A stretch of DNA of 64,000 nucleotides, from positions 940,001 through 1,004,000 of the forward strand of contig NC_084943.1 in the NCBI RefSeq assembly GCF_958298935.1, given 5' to 3'. Shown in pieces: positions 1 through 11,558 of the stretch. The translations under genes and the position numbers were made by a program. The notes beneath the pieces are model-generated. The model searched no databases and was not told the DNA's origin. It worked only from the letters and a program-made list of their open reading frames with translations. Source of the stretch: Phragmites australis. Lineage: Eukaryota; Streptophyta; Magnoliopsida; Poales; Poaceae. Each line of letters starts with the position of its first letter. Within the stretch, counting starts at the first letter, position 1.

Positions 1-430
1 GCACGCACGAGCACTGGCGTCGTCTTCTCGAGGTCGAGCGAGTCACAACTCACATGCCATGCCCGTCTGCTGCTACACCAATCGATGCGGTCGATGGATA
101 TAAATAATAATCTCGTGGTCAGGCAGGTTTGTTTGCAATGGCCAGCATTCCGGTCAGGCAGGTTTGTTTGCAATGGCCAGCATTCCGATGCGCCTCGACC
201 GAGACTGACGACGCGAATATTACGGACCTTTAGAGCTCACTGCGCTAGCTCAACGCCAAAGCATACCGCACTTCTGCTACGTAGTAGGAGTACTAGCCTA
301 TCCTCCTGTCCAATTCTTGCAAGTAAATACAGTATACTTCTTCCTTCCATTCTCTTTACGCCCGTTTGCATGCATTTCCATCGATCATTCTCTGTCCCTG
401 TTAGTTTCACACTTAGCGCGGTGATCAGAC
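1..430. repeat. Copy 1 (partial) of a non-coding tandem unit
   Basis: This stretch aligns by eye with about 9510-9950: both carry the same run of blocks (GGGCACTGGCG-like start, CTCGAGCGAGTCACA, AATAATCTCG, CCAGCATTCCGATG, GCTCACTGC). The window begins inside this copy, so its left limit is unknown. No coding capacity is evident: the 123-codon open frame over it has no recognisable domain. It serves as an unoccupied reference for the small insertion in the second copy. After about 430 the similarity to copy A fades and other sequence follows. Confidence 0.7.
118..187. repeat. 35-bp perfect tandem duplication
   Basis: A 35-bp unit beginning GTCAGGCAGGTTTG and ending CAGCATTCCG occurs twice back to back. 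The related copy near 9620-9650 has a single, diverged version, so the duplication is private to this copy. Confidence 0.9.
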
Positions 431-559
431 TGATAGAGCCAAAACATGCTTATTAAAAGCCTCATCACTAGGCCATGTTGGGCTTAGAATGGGGTCATGA
501 CAGGCAGATTTTGTTAGCGCATGACTTGCATGCTACTCTTCACGTTCTTATGCACGTTG

Positions 560-870
560 TAGCTAGTCTAGACCGGGTCATCACTATTTTAGGATGAGTT
601 ATTATAGATAGATTTTAAACTCTATCATAGACGATTATAAGTTTCATCTTTTCAAAAGTGTCTATGATATCAAACTTGTTATAGATGGTTATAACTCCGT
701 TTAAACAAGAGTTACACACAGACGAATTTTCTAGGAAACCGTCTGCGTATAGTATGGATCACAAATGGTTTTTGTTGAAACACGTCTGTGTTAAATATCA
801 CAGACGGAGATTTTTTAAAACCATATGTGTGACCATTTCCTCCTATAAACAAATTTATTTCCTGGCTGCC
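560..870. repeat. CACTA-like subterminal repeat cluster
   Basis: Short units related to ACAGACGG and CCGTCTG recur in both orientations (near 717, 739, 782 and 800), mixed with TATAGATGG-type units. This is the style of subterminal repeats of grass CACTA elements. A possible CACTA-like terminus lies near 582, but no opposite end or target duplication was found, so the family is an inference. Confidence 0.4.
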
Positions 871-1734
871 CTCATGATATGGTATACAAACTTTCATGAT
901 TCGCAAATTGAACAACACATTGTTCACAACATCAATCACACATTGCTCATAACATTTATCACACATTATTCATAACATAAAACATAGGTATTTACAGATC
1001 ACAATGGCTAATAACATCACACAGATGCACATCAGATATTGTTTAGAACACATAAACCTAGCCAACTAAACATAATCCCTAGCTATACATCATTGGTTAC
1101 GCTGTCTTCCAAAAAGACGAGATGATAGACATCATGGCGACGCCGTATTCTAGAAGGATGAAAAGTGATCGATAAACTAGGGTCGATTGATGCCGTCTTT
1201 CAGAAAAACGAGATGATAAACATCATCTCAACCTCATGTGTTTCAGCACAACGTCAACCCAAACGTCATCTTCAATGCGCAGGTCGCAATCATCCTGATT
1301 AGGCTCCACCTTGACTAGCTCACGCATGAGCTAGAACCTGACTACATTCCTGCTAAACCGCCAGCCATGGTTCAGCAAGAAACGCGCGTTTAAACCTGTC
1401 TTGCAATTGACGAAAATATCTCTATTATGATGAACATCAATGAAGAAATTCCATCTAGAAGAATAGAATAAAGAACACTATTCATAGCATATACAAGGTC
1501 CACAGAGGGGGCCTTCACAACAACAAAGAACAAGAAGTCCGTCGGGTCGAAGTCGACAAAAAGTGTCAACAATTGGTGAACCGCTAATCTTACAAACTTG
1601 TAGAAGAGGTAAGAGATGCTTTGAGTAGATGAATCAAAGAACACACATGAGATTTTTTTTATACAAGTTCAGGCATCCCTTATAATAATAGCCATACGTT
1701 TCGTTTCTCTTTTATTACTCTCTGAGACTATTAA
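871..1734. other. Gene-free stretch
   Basis: No gene was recognised. It is AT-rich sequence with short duplicated words (a GACGAGATGATAGACATCAT-like phrase near 1116 recurs near 1208). The open frames are short and without known motifs. It may belong to the same CACTA-like element. Confidence 0.4.
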
Positions 1735-3420
1735 AAGGGGGGTGCGTGGCTAGTCTAGATGGGTTTAAACCTAGTCAGATGGTTCCCTTGCGTGTAGTCG
1801 AGGAGATATACTAATACAAATCTAACTGCAGAAGGATTGGTGGATGCAGAGCTTCCACATGCTTCAATGGCATGTGATGGCTTGTGTCTTTTAATGGCTT
1901 GTCCTCTGCAGGGTCCTCTGGCTCCGTATATATAGGTGGGTCATTATACGGCCTCTAGAGTCATTCATTCATGTTCTTGGAGATAAACTTTCATGTTTAC
2001 AAGATACCTTAGGTATCTGTGGGTATTTTTCATACGACCAGGGATTCCTTTCCCAGAGATAAAGATATACTCAAGAACGATGAAACACCTTGGAGTATCC
2101 GGATATGGTAGTTCTATACTACTCATCGTCAAGCCCCCCACCAGTACATGAAATGAGGCTTCAACGGATCAAAGATTTTGCCAGCAAAGATAAGCATTTT
2201 GACTAATTGAAACATTGAGTAGAATTCAGGTTCCCTATTAGGATGGTACATCTAACTAGGTTCTCGGGATCCTCGAGTCGTCTATTCAGGATTTTGAACG
2301 CCTCCGAATTCTCAAGCAACCCCTCAAGAAGGTATTCCATCTGACTAGGATTTCTGATTTGCCAAAAAAAAAAAATCGTCCCAATCTTGCGAAAGGATGG
2401 GGAAGAAAAGGTTTGTCGCTGGCTGGGTTTGAAATTTGAACCGTCGCAACGAAGATTTTGTGCGGTGGTGAAGAGATTCTGTATCTGACAAAAGGAACTG
2501 CATGAGTACAGTGAAGTAATGCTCCATCCTCTCAACTGTCTCGCGTGCTTCAAAAAACACAGCAGATAATGCAATGAGAGACCGCCTCTTTGTTTACACG
2601 AGCTAGCTGAAAAGACATGATGTTGACGGCTGATTGGCACTTGGTTTACGTGAGCCATTATGTGGCCGCACTCGGCATTTAATGCTTGAAGACAAAGAGA
2701 CACTGTCTCCCTGATCCAGTGGCCTTTATAAGTCCCCAGGCGATGGGTCCTCGCTGCATCAGACCAAAACTTAACCATGGAGTCTTCATTCCCTTCAAGC
2801 CCTCCGCCTTCGCCACCAAAATCTCCTCCTCTAAAGCCACTGCCGTCTCCATCCATTTCCGGCTCTGTTGTGCAAGTTGTCGATATTTCCTCTGACGAGG
2901 AGATAGAAGAGGAAGCGACGACCAACAATGTCTCCATTCAAGACGCTGAGTCCCCGGCTCCCAAAGAATCATCCCCAATTCAAGACTAAGTGTACTAGGA
3001 CCTCTTGGAGGCAAAGATACGGGAAGAAGAGGTGGCACCTAAGGCGAAGAAAGAGGAGGTGATCAACAGCGTCTCCATTAAAACAAGGTCTCAGCTTCTT
3101 CTTCACCTTCATTCTCGAGCGACACCGATGATGACGGATGAGGGGGAGAGCCAGGGCTTCCACGCTGTCATCATCGTCCACGACGTCGACAATGACGATA
3201 GTTGTCAGAGAGGAAAAGGAGGTGGGAGAGGTTTCCTCGGTTGTTTTCCTTTTTCCTCCTATCTAGCGTCGAGTAGATCAAAGGCTTTTTCTATACCTTC
3301 TTATATCCCCTTTACCTTATCTATAAAAGAGCTAGAAATTTTGTTAAATGAAAAAAAAAATCCCATTTCTACTGCAATGCATGCGTATGATTGTGTGTCT
3401 TCATGAATACAAGGAATGCT
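1735..3420 (+). mobile_element. Degraded LTR-retrotransposon-like region (gypsy type suspected)
   Basis: Plus-strand promoter-like boxes (TATATATAGG near 1930 and TTTATAAGTCCCC near 2725) are followed by a start codon at 2777 opening a 70-codon Pro/Ser-rich frame with an acidic SSDEE motif. The order LTR-like leader, TATA box, short 5' untranslated stretch and start codon resembles grass gypsy elements. No PBS, protease or RT was seen, so this is a low-confidence remnant. The long minus-strand frame over 2203-2937 has no recognisable domain and is treated as a shadow. Confidence 0.3.
2777..2989 (+). CDS. Short Pro/Ser-rich ORF, unrecognised
   Basis: This is 70 residues from ATG to stop. The N-terminal half is rich in Pro and Ser (repeated PPSPP and SPP motifs), and the centre has a hydrophobic-acidic patch VVQVVDISSDEE. 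The family is not recognised. It starts about 50 bp after a TATAAG box, so it may be the first reading frame of the surrounding retrotransposon remnant. It could equally be a chance frame. Confidence 0.25.
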   Translation: MESSFPSSPPPSPPKSPPLKPLPSPSISGSVVQVVDISSDEEIEEEATTNNVSIQDAESPAPKESSPIQD

Positions 3421-3730
3421 AAATTAGTATTCAGCCTTCGAAACATGTCTTCCAATTAGTTTGGGAAATTTTGGAACCGCTTGTTGGGATGTTCATCGTG
3501 GATTGCCTTAAGTCAGACTTTGAGCAAAAAGCATCATAGCTTTTAGGAACTCGTGGACTCGATAATGATCTTCACGGTCCTTAAAGAAGTGATTTCATAT
3601 GGTCTTCCCTTCATGATAGCTTTTAGGCATGCACGACAAATATTTGTAGTCCGAGTACATATGAAGTCCTCGACTAGTTATGGGGGAAAGGTTCCTGGAT
3701 AGGCAGTCCATAATCCCAAGTGCGCGCATG

Positions 3731-3872
3731 GACGTAAGTACCCAAACAATGGCTTACCTAAGTATTAAGGCATTGGAGTGAAATAGGAAAAACGCTATAA
3801 AGACGTAAGTACCCGAACAATGGCTTACATAAGTATTAAGGCATTGGAGTGAAATAGGAAAAATGCTATAAA
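3731..3872. repeat. 71-bp tandem duplication
   Basis: Two head-to-tail copies (3731-3801 and 3802-3872) both run from GACGTAAGTACCC to CGCTATAAA-like ends and differ at only a few positions. Neighbouring sequence is single-copy and no gene was seen from 3430 to 3920. Confidence 0.9.
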
Positions 3873-3925
3873 TTGTTCTATTTAGTAATTTGACAACTAA
3901 TATTACAAAATATATCCTAATTACT

Positions 3926-4858
3926 TACGCATAGAACTTACAAAACTAATCAATATTCTAAGAGTTTCTAAGGACTTGACCATCTTTCATAGATAACCTA
4001 TATGACCTTGGTCGATTAGACTCAACTACCCTATAAGGACCCTCCGACTTCAGAGATAGCTTGTTGCTATTTTTCAAGCTCTGTATGAGTCATAGAACCA
4101 GATCTTCGAGTTTGAAGGATCTGTTTCAGAGGTTCTAATCGTGGTAGCGCTGGAGAGCTTGCTACAACACTTGTGTCCTTTTTTCCTCAAGAACATTGAG
4201 GTCATCTTGCCTTCTCGAGAGTTTGTCTTTGTCGGTTTTAGTTTGATGTGGGGAGATTTGATCTTTAGTTCACAGGGTAGCATGGCTTCGGCCCCGTAGA
4301 ATAGGAAGAAAGGCGTTTCACCTGTTGACCTGCTGGATGTTGTCCAGAGTGCCCAGAGTACATTAGGCAATTCGAAAGCCCAGGCATTAGTGTAGTCAGA
4401 TAAGCGATTGAAGATGTTGATTCCTTAGAGAACTAGACCGTTGGCCCGCTTGACCTGTCCATTGCTTTGTGGACGAGCCACAAAACTAAAGCAGACCATA
4501 ATGCCTAGTCATTCGCACTAATTGATGAACGCCATACTGAAAATTAGTGCCGTTGTTAGTGATGATCCTACTAGGGACACCGAACCTTGTCATAAAGATT
4601 TTTATGATGAACTTCTTGGCCACTGTCGAGGTGATCTTGCCAACTGGCTTCACTTTAATCCACTTGGTGAAAGTATCGATTGCGATGAATAGAAACTTGA
4701 AGCCCCCGGGTGCTATCGGGAAGGTCTGTATAATATCTGGCCCCCAAGTCACAAATGACCACGGCAAGGGGATCATATGTAAGGCTTGAGTAGGCTAGTG
4801 TACGCATTTGCTGTGTAATTGATAGATGGTACACTTTTTTACCAACTCACTCGCATCA
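3926..4858 (-). pseudogene. Ty3/gypsy integrase fragment
   Basis: Read on the minus strand this gives the back half of a gypsy pol. In order: an HHCC-linker-like piece (CVHxPTQALHMIPLPW), an integrase core (WGPDIIQTFP, FLFIAIDTFTKWI, FGVPSRIITNNGTNF), the GETPFFLFYGAEAMLP block, and a chromo/GPY-proximal tail down to about 3926. The core is split over several frames: 4486-4776 carries the core, 4074-4370 the GAEAMLP part, and the tail contains stops. The 5' side is interrupted by the CACTA-like element starting at 4865. It cannot be functional. Confidence 0.85.
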
Positions 4859-4864
4859 TGGATA

Positions 4865-5838
4865 CACTACTAAAAAACTATTTTTCAAGACACTTAAGGT
4901 GTCTTTCCATAGGCGGTTCATATGGCAAACCACATGAGTGATTTCTAGAGGCGGGAGACATAAGGAACGGTCTGCGTAAAGGTTATTTCCATAGAAGATT
5001 CCTTACGTGACTCGCCTATGGTAATCGTACCATTACCACATGTGGTTCACATAAGGAACCCATCTATGAAAATGGTCATTTCCAGATGCGGTTTCTTATA
5101 TGAATCGTCTTTGAAAATATGATGATTAACATAGACAGTTCACATAAGAAATCGCTTGTGGTAATGGTCATTTTCAAAGTAGTTTCTTTATGTAAACCGC
5201 ATGTAGAAATGGAGGACCATTTTCAGAGGCGGTTCTTATAAGGAACCACCTCTGAAAATGGATGATATGTTATCTTAAAAACTTCATAACTTTTTCATAT
5301 GAATTTAGATGGGAGAAACTTTATAAAAAAATTGTAGCCCTCGATGAGATCTACAACTTTGTAGTTAAAAACCTTTTTATTTGAAGTCATTTAGGTATCT
5401 AAATAATCAGTTGAAGTTTTATACATAAGTTTCACATGATATTGTTACCACAAGTCCTATAATGCAAGTAAACTCAAGAACAAGAAAAAAAGAATACTAC
5501 CAATTCCAATATCTCCAACAAGAAAAAGATCAAAGACACTCACTATCAACATAAGACTTGACTTACAGAATTAGTAGGATAACAATAGTATATGCACTCT
5601 TTTTGAGCGATATCTTATGTTTAAAATTTCAAACGTTTATTTTGATATCTAAATGACTTCAGATGAAACGAATTTCAACTATAAAGTTATAGATCTTGTC
5701 GAGTGCTATAATTTTTATATAAAGTTTGTCCTCATTCGAGTTCGTATAAAAAAGTTACGTATTTTTTAAGATAAATTGTCATCTATTTTAAGAGGCGGTT
5801 CCTTATCAACACCTTTGAGAGCAAAGCACCTAAGAGTG
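4865..5838. mobile_element. CACTA-like non-autonomous element, strongly palindromic
   Basis: It begins CACTACTAAAAAAC and carries many AGGCGGTTC / GAACCGCCT units in both orientations between about 4900 and 5260, as in CACTA subterminal regions. The right part (about 5620-5800) reads as the reverse complement of about 5240-5420, so the element can fold into a long hairpin centred near 5520. The right end is set at GAGTG (5838). The ends are not perfect inverted repeats and no 3-bp target duplication could be confirmed. It interrupts the gypsy integrase on its left, and copia sequence follows on its right. Confidence 0.6.
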
Positions 5839-7340
5839 TAAGTCTAGACTCCTCCGCACGGAGCTTCTTCTCAGTAGTCTCAAGCCGACTGTCGACTTAA
5901 GCATGTAAAGTCTGAAGCTCGGCAAGCTCACTCATGACTATAAGGCAACTATTACACTCCTCATCGTTAACCCTAGACTTAAGCCACTCAACCTTAGAAG
6001 ATGAACACTCTAGCCTAGACTTGAGTTACTTAACCTCACGAACCGCTTTCTGAAGCAATCTATCATGGCTAACAAGCGTATCATTCAAGATACCAACCTG
6101 AATAGAAAGCTAATTATAGGAGGGTAATACCATATAAGAATCAAGCTCGGGATAGTTGTTGTTGTCATTTGTTATGAAACAAAAGATGGTGAAGTCCTTG
6201 GCCTTCTTCTTATTCTTTATGGGCTCCTCCTTCTCCTCTGAGCTCTCCTCCTCTCTTGAGGAAGTGTCAACATCACTGAGCACCACCACAAATACCTTTA
6301 AAGCCGCCTTGACTGCCTTCTTGGTCATCTTGTTGCGGTTCTTGAAGAAGAGATTCTTGGATTTCTTGTGCTTGTCGTGGTTGTGCTTGTGATCTTCCAT
6401 CTTCTTAAGCTTGGGGCAGTCCGTCTTTAAGTGGGTGATGTCACCACACTCAAAGCAGGCCCAAGAACCACCCTTTCTCCGGTCTCGGCAATTAACATAG
6501 AAGCGGGTGAACTTGTTCATAATCAGTGCAAGATCCTCTTCATCAAGCACATCCACTTACTCCTATGTGATAGAGACCAAGCAAGATAAAGCAAATCCAC
6601 TCGGTGAAGTGTTAGCACAAGAAAAACTAGCTCCAGCCTTATTGTCACCACTAGGTCCCCATGTTCTAAGATATGGGGTTTTCGAGACCTATCCGGTTGC
6701 CTTAACTATCTCGGTGGACTTGAGCTTGCTGAATTGTTCATTATAGGTCAAGGTGTCATAACTAGATAATTATTCGATGCTTGAGATCTTAACTTTCCAT
6801 ATTCTACGAACAAGAGCATAAAGAAGTTTGATCGCTCTCTCATAGTCATAATAGGGTAAAACACCAGTGGATCTAAGGTTGCTAATAATTCCATCAAATC
6901 TACCAAACATAGCATCCAAGAATTCACCAGGCCCTTGCACAAAAATTTGATATTTCTAGCTGTATGTACTCTGACGCCTAGCCTTGATTTGGTTGGTACC
7001 GTCTAGAAAGACACTAAGGGTAGTCCAAATCTCATGAGCAGTATGAAGATGCTGAACCTTGTCAAACTCATTCTGGCTCAGGCTTGTGAATAAAATATTT
7101 CTAGCCTTGTTGTTGGTCTCGTACTTTTCAATTTGAACATAAGTCGTGCGAGCAGCAGAGATCTTATAGTTGGAATCAACTATTTTCTATATTGTACTTT
7201 CTTAGCTTAGAAGATAAGCCTCTATGCATACTTTTTAGGACGAAAAATCACGATCATCAAACAACAGAATCTTCTCACTTCTATCAATTGTCGCCTACGG
7301 ATCACAAAGCTAGTTAAGGTCAACGGGTGATCAAACTGGC
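5839..7340 (-). pseudogene. Ty1/copia gag, degraded
   Basis: The minus strand encodes gag-like protein. The best segment is 6110-6556, with a CCHC zinc knuckle CFECGDITHLKTDC (C-x2-C-x4-H-x4-C) that binds genomic RNA in retrotransposon capsids. It is followed by Lys-rich and Glu/Ser-rich stretches and, at 5840-6110, a coiled-coil-like Leu/Glu-rich region interrupted by stops. The order gag, PBS and LTR toward higher coordinates fits a minus-strand element. Protease, integrase and RT are absent here, so only the 5' end of the element survives. The long acidic gag tail resembles the SIRE/Maximus lineage, which is an inference. Confidence 0.75.
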
Positions 7341-7354
7341 TCTGATACTAACAG
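7341..7354 (-). other. Primer-binding site of the minus-strand copia element
   Basis: On the minus strand the sequence reads TTAGTATCAGAGCC, one base from the TTGGTATCAGAGC site that pairs with initiator Met-tRNA in most plant copia elements. It sits between the gag remnant and the LTR, exactly where a PBS belongs. Confidence 0.75.
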
Positions 7355-9200
7355 TAGGACCAAGAATGGGTGAATAGACGCCTCAACAATTTCTTTTGAA
7401 ACAGATGGTCTTCTCCTATTTTTTCACCTAACACATCTCAAAAATGGATCACAACAAAGTGTAATGCAAGACAGAAAAAAATCACAGCGAAAACAGAAGA
7501 ACCTAGAAGTTCCGAGTTGGATCCAAAAGTTCCGACCTATTGGAAGTTCCAGGTTGAACGGGAAGTTCCGATTTGAACGGAACAACTATTTAAAAATTCA
7601 AAATCTAAACTTGAAAATCCAATCAATTATGGGTCTCATGATTAAAATCGAACAATAGGTTTTACAGTATACCAATCTATGACTCATCCCCACACAAGGT
7701 TTGTTTCTTGAGAACAAACACCTAAATATCAAAAAGATGAACATCGGATGAAGATAGTCTCCAAGTTGATAGATAAGAGGCAAGGGAATTCGATATCCAA
7801 TTGTGTATATTTGTACATGAATTTCTGCCTCTAGCAATGAGAACCACTCCAACAAGGTGAGAATTTTCAGTTTAAGCACGAAAACAAAAATCGCAACCAA
7901 AAGATGAAAAACTTGCAAATTTGCAAGGAAACCAATAGAGGGAAACTAGAAAGAGGTGAATCCAAGCATTAGATAGAAAATAAACTTCATTACTCCTAAA
8001 GATCAGACCTATTTTTAGCAGATTATAAAGATTTTTTTCTCAAAAGCTCTCACCTAATACATCAACTAAGCACTTCTCTTCCTCTCCTCTAAAACTTTAA
8101 TACAAGGCTCTCATATGAATGTCTTAAGGGGCTCAAGTGGCTTTTTTTTTAGCTCAACTAGCCCTCCCTCTATTTATAGCCTAAGTTTCTTGACCCCTAA
8201 GTTTTCTAATTTATTCTCAAAATACCCTCTATTTAAGTACACTCCTACCTACCACAAAGGGTATTTTAGTCTATTTTCTCCTTCAGCCATCGAATGACTG
8301 TGGCACCTTCATGACTTAGTTTTGCCTCGATTCAAGCTTTGTAATGATGTCATGTGTACTTCCATCATTCCCACAATTTTGAGATCAAACTGTAAAACCC
8401 CTTGTATGCTTCTCAAAGCACGACTTACTGCCACTTTCTTAAGCTCAAGCAAACATCTCAATGTTGACACGTATACCCCGTCTTACGATCTTGACCGTCG
8501 GCAAGTTTCTCCTGCTCTCATCTCTCGTGCCACTTTGTCACTTGCATCGGCATCTCTTTTGCTTGATTTTATCAACACACTGTCTCTATCTATCTTTCAT
8601 GCTTTGTCTGACCTCTACGTGTACAGTTAGAATCACCATTAACTCCGTCTAGCCTTCTCGATCGTCCGGCACTAAGCACCCCATTTGGTCCCGATCATTC
8701 CGCCGTTGACTACCAAGTTGCATACATTATTTACACATCATGAGACAAGCAAACATATTTTTTCAACTCCAACTCCAGTTAGTCAAAAATCAAAATTCTC
8801 AATTTAAATCACATTCCCAAAAAGAATCATAAATACGAGATAAATGGACTTCATCCAGGGTACCGGAAGTTCCAATCCAAACTCGAAAGTTTCGGATACC
8901 TAGAAGTTCCGAGTTTAACTCCAAATGGAGACTCTCTGTCTTGGTTTTCCTGCCAATCTGGAAGTTTCAGATCCAATCTGGAAGTTTCGGGTTCATACAA
9001 CCGAAACTAAACACCAGAAGCTCTGGCGATAAAAAACTCTGAACGCGAGATAATCACCCAGAAGTTTCAAGTTCAAATCAAAAGTTCAGGATCCACCAGA
9101 ATCAGTATATCAAAACTTAAGTAAAACTGAAGATCATCAAATCAAGCCAATATTAATATAAATTATTTATCACAAATAAATCAAGACATATTTTAATTTA
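7355..9200 (-). repeat. Copia LTR (5' LTR in minus orientation)
   Basis: The sequence next to the PBS is shared with 27040-28568 (common blocks GGTGAATAGACGCCT, ACCAATAGAG, GGCTCTCATATGAATG, CACTTGCATC). It also holds many diverged GGAAGTTCC-type units near 7505-7590 and 8870-9090. The outer boundary near 9200 is approximate because no clean TG terminus or target duplication was identified. No gene lies inside. Confidence 0.6.
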
Positions 9201-9509
9201 ATTTTTAGTCTTCTATTATTGGAGTAGCAATCTGGTGATCGGTGATGGTGATGCCTCATGCGCTGCAGAGTCGTAGAGTACTACATATGTCACCCTTTCA
9301 CGGGACGGGGTGGGTCAAAGTGAAGAGAACAGAAGCTACGCGCCGTCATCAAATTGCCCAGACAGACCCAGGACATCCAGTGCTCACTTCACATTTGCGA
9401 AGATGAAGTAGCTAGTCGTAGTAAAACCGCTTCACCGACAGTGGTCTGCTCTCGCTCGTTCCGTTGCCATTGTCACTGGGTGCAGGCCGGGTAAGGTGAG
9501 CACGCGAGA
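9201..9509. other. Gene-free stretch before copy A
   Basis: No gene or recognisable element was seen. It probably belongs to the 5' part of the tandem unit that lies before the start of the window in copy 1. Confidence 0.4.
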
Positions 9510-9680
9510 GTCCAGACGCGACGCACGGGCACTGGCGTGTTCTCGAGCGAGTCACATGCTCCACTGCTTCCTGTCGGTGCTACCCGTACTGCTAGTAGTA
9601 TATGCAATAATCTCGCCGTCAGGCTTGTCCTGCCCAGCATTCCGATGCCCACGCATTGTACGTACGGCCCTCTAGTGCTC

Positions 9681-9820
9681 CGGATTTACTTAGTTTTAAT
9701 TGATAGAAATTAGAGTTTTGTTTTACTCGATGGGTTGTGATCGTCTGTTTTTTTATCTGATATACACCGAAAATTGTATATGTTTTACTCGATTAAAAAT
9801 TTGCAACTTCGTTAGTGCTC
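9681..9820. mobile_element. Small insertion with 8-bp target duplication
   Basis: The octamer TAGTGCTC occurs at 9673-9680 and again at 9813-9820, bracketing 132 bp of AT-rich sequence. In copy 1 the corresponding place (about 231-240, TAGAGCTCAC) is uninterrupted. An 8-bp duplication is typical of hAT elements, but no clear terminal inverted repeats are visible, so the family is open. Confidence 0.65.
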
Positions 9821-10679
9821 ACTGCACGACGCCAAGCACCTGGTACGCGTTTCTGTCCTGGAGGAGTATTCCTCTTTCCATTTCGCTACGCGTTTTTGCA
9901 TTTCCGTCGACTATTCTCTCTCTTCCTTTCTTATCTCTCTCTGTCGCTCATTTACTACACAAACCGGCAAACTCTGTAGAGATATGGAGCACCGCTGGCC
10001 CATTTGATGCCGGGCTGCAGACTGCAAGTCATGTCACGCATTACACAGACTCCGATGGATTCCTGCAAGCTTCATCTGCCAGCTTTTCTCTGCATCTTCG
10101 CGGTGGCCTGAGCACCAAGCTTTGTTGGTTGGTTGGTTGGTTGGTTCGTGTACAACCTTGCATGCATGGTGGCCTGTGTCGTCGGTGCGGCTTCTCGATC
10201 GTGTGCGCCAGGCGATGGTTTGATCGATCGGCTCAGGGACGACCACCCTTGTCCGTCAGTGGATTCGTGTGATTGCCCAAGTCTCCATCGATCAAGAGAG
10301 GCACAGCATCGCCATCCCTGTCGCCGGCAGGTCCAAATCACGTCGCCCTCCGCTTGCTCTGTATGCAGTTTGCTTAAACAAGAATACATGCAGATTAAGA
10401 CCGGGTTCCTGCGCTCCTCTGCACCTAATCCAATCCAGTTTTTGGCTTGCACATTTTGCATAACACACGTAAGAGCATCTCCAACAGGTCATCCATCTCA
10501 CACGCCATCCCTCTCGCACGCCAAATTTCTCCAAAATGCGTCTCCAACGGACGCTCCATCGCAATCGCTATTTTAGAGCGCGCTCCATCCCCAAGCTCCC
10601 GCACGCCAAATCTGGCGTGCCTCTCCGCTCACGCCATCCCCCAACTGCCTTCTCCCCCGTACGCTCGCGCCACCATCCG

Positions 10680-11270
10680 GAGCCTTCGCCTCGCCTCCGC
10701 CGCCGCGATGGCGTTCCTCGTGCGGGCGCTCTGCCACTCCAAGCCGGGGATTTCGACGCGCTGCCCGTCCGTGGCCGCCTCCTGCCGCTGGATCTCCCCG
10801 ACCGCCGTAACCAAAGCCAGGCGCATCCACCTCCTCCGCCTACCCCGATCCAGCCATTTCGTCGTCGGCGCCGCCTGCCCAGCAATCCAAAACCTCCTCC
10901 TCCCACCACCGCCGCCACCACCAGCACAACCACCCCGCGCCAAGGCAGCCGCGGCCGCAGCAGCAGCGCGACGCTCCCAGATCCGCCGCCCCCGCCGCAC
11001 CAAAAACCTCGCCCTCACCCCAGCCATCGCTCACCACCGCGCTCCGATCGTCGGCCGCCTCGTCGTCCTCCGCTTCAGGTGCGGGCGGGAGTAGCACCAG
11101 TGCCTGCGGCAGCGGAGGAGGCAGAGGCGGAGCGGCCAATGGGTTCGTCGCAGAGGAGGCAGGACGCCCAGGAGTCACAGGATGTCGTCGACCTCATCAA
11201 CGACGCGCTCGCCGCGCTCCTCCGTGCCAAGCCCCGCTCTAAATTAGTTCGGTCTGGATTTTGGTGCTGC
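10680..11270 (+). other. GC-rich exon-like segment inside the Harbinger element
   Basis: A very GC-rich block opens frames on both strands. Two plus-strand frames are long: one starts at an ATG at 10708, and another contains Pro/Thr/Ser-rich text ending in QESQDVVDLINDALAALL before 11333. The composition differs sharply from the AT-rich transposase half, which suggests a captured grass exon, perhaps the 5' part of the DUF1644 gene or of another gene. The protein family is not recognised and the true frame cannot be chosen by eye. Confidence 0.4.
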
Positions 11271-11558
11271 GTGGTGCCACCCTTCTATAACAATTCGATT
11301 CAATCGATTCCACCCATGCTTCGGTTCGATTAAATAAACGTGCAGCTGTTGATTTTTCTGCGATAAACGACTTGGCTGGGACTTTTAAGAGTTTGAGCAG
11401 AACCTGAAGTTGCAGGTGCAGCAAATCATTACGTGGGTGTGTTGTCTTAGTCCTTATTAGCATACAGGTTTTGGAATTAATCTGTTTTCTTCTTGATATC
11501 ATACAGGTTTTAATGAAAAGCTGCCCTTGATAGAGTTAGTTTTGGCAGGAAGTTCGAC

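Noticed and set aside
2203..2937. 244-codon minus ORF
   Set aside because: No recognisable motif, irregular composition, and it opposes the LTR-like TATA box and Pro/Ser-rich ORF on plus.
10034..10576. Several overlapping ORFs in copy A (up to 190 codons from 9700)
   Set aside because: Copy B does not preserve the frames and no domain is visible, so coding is unlikely.
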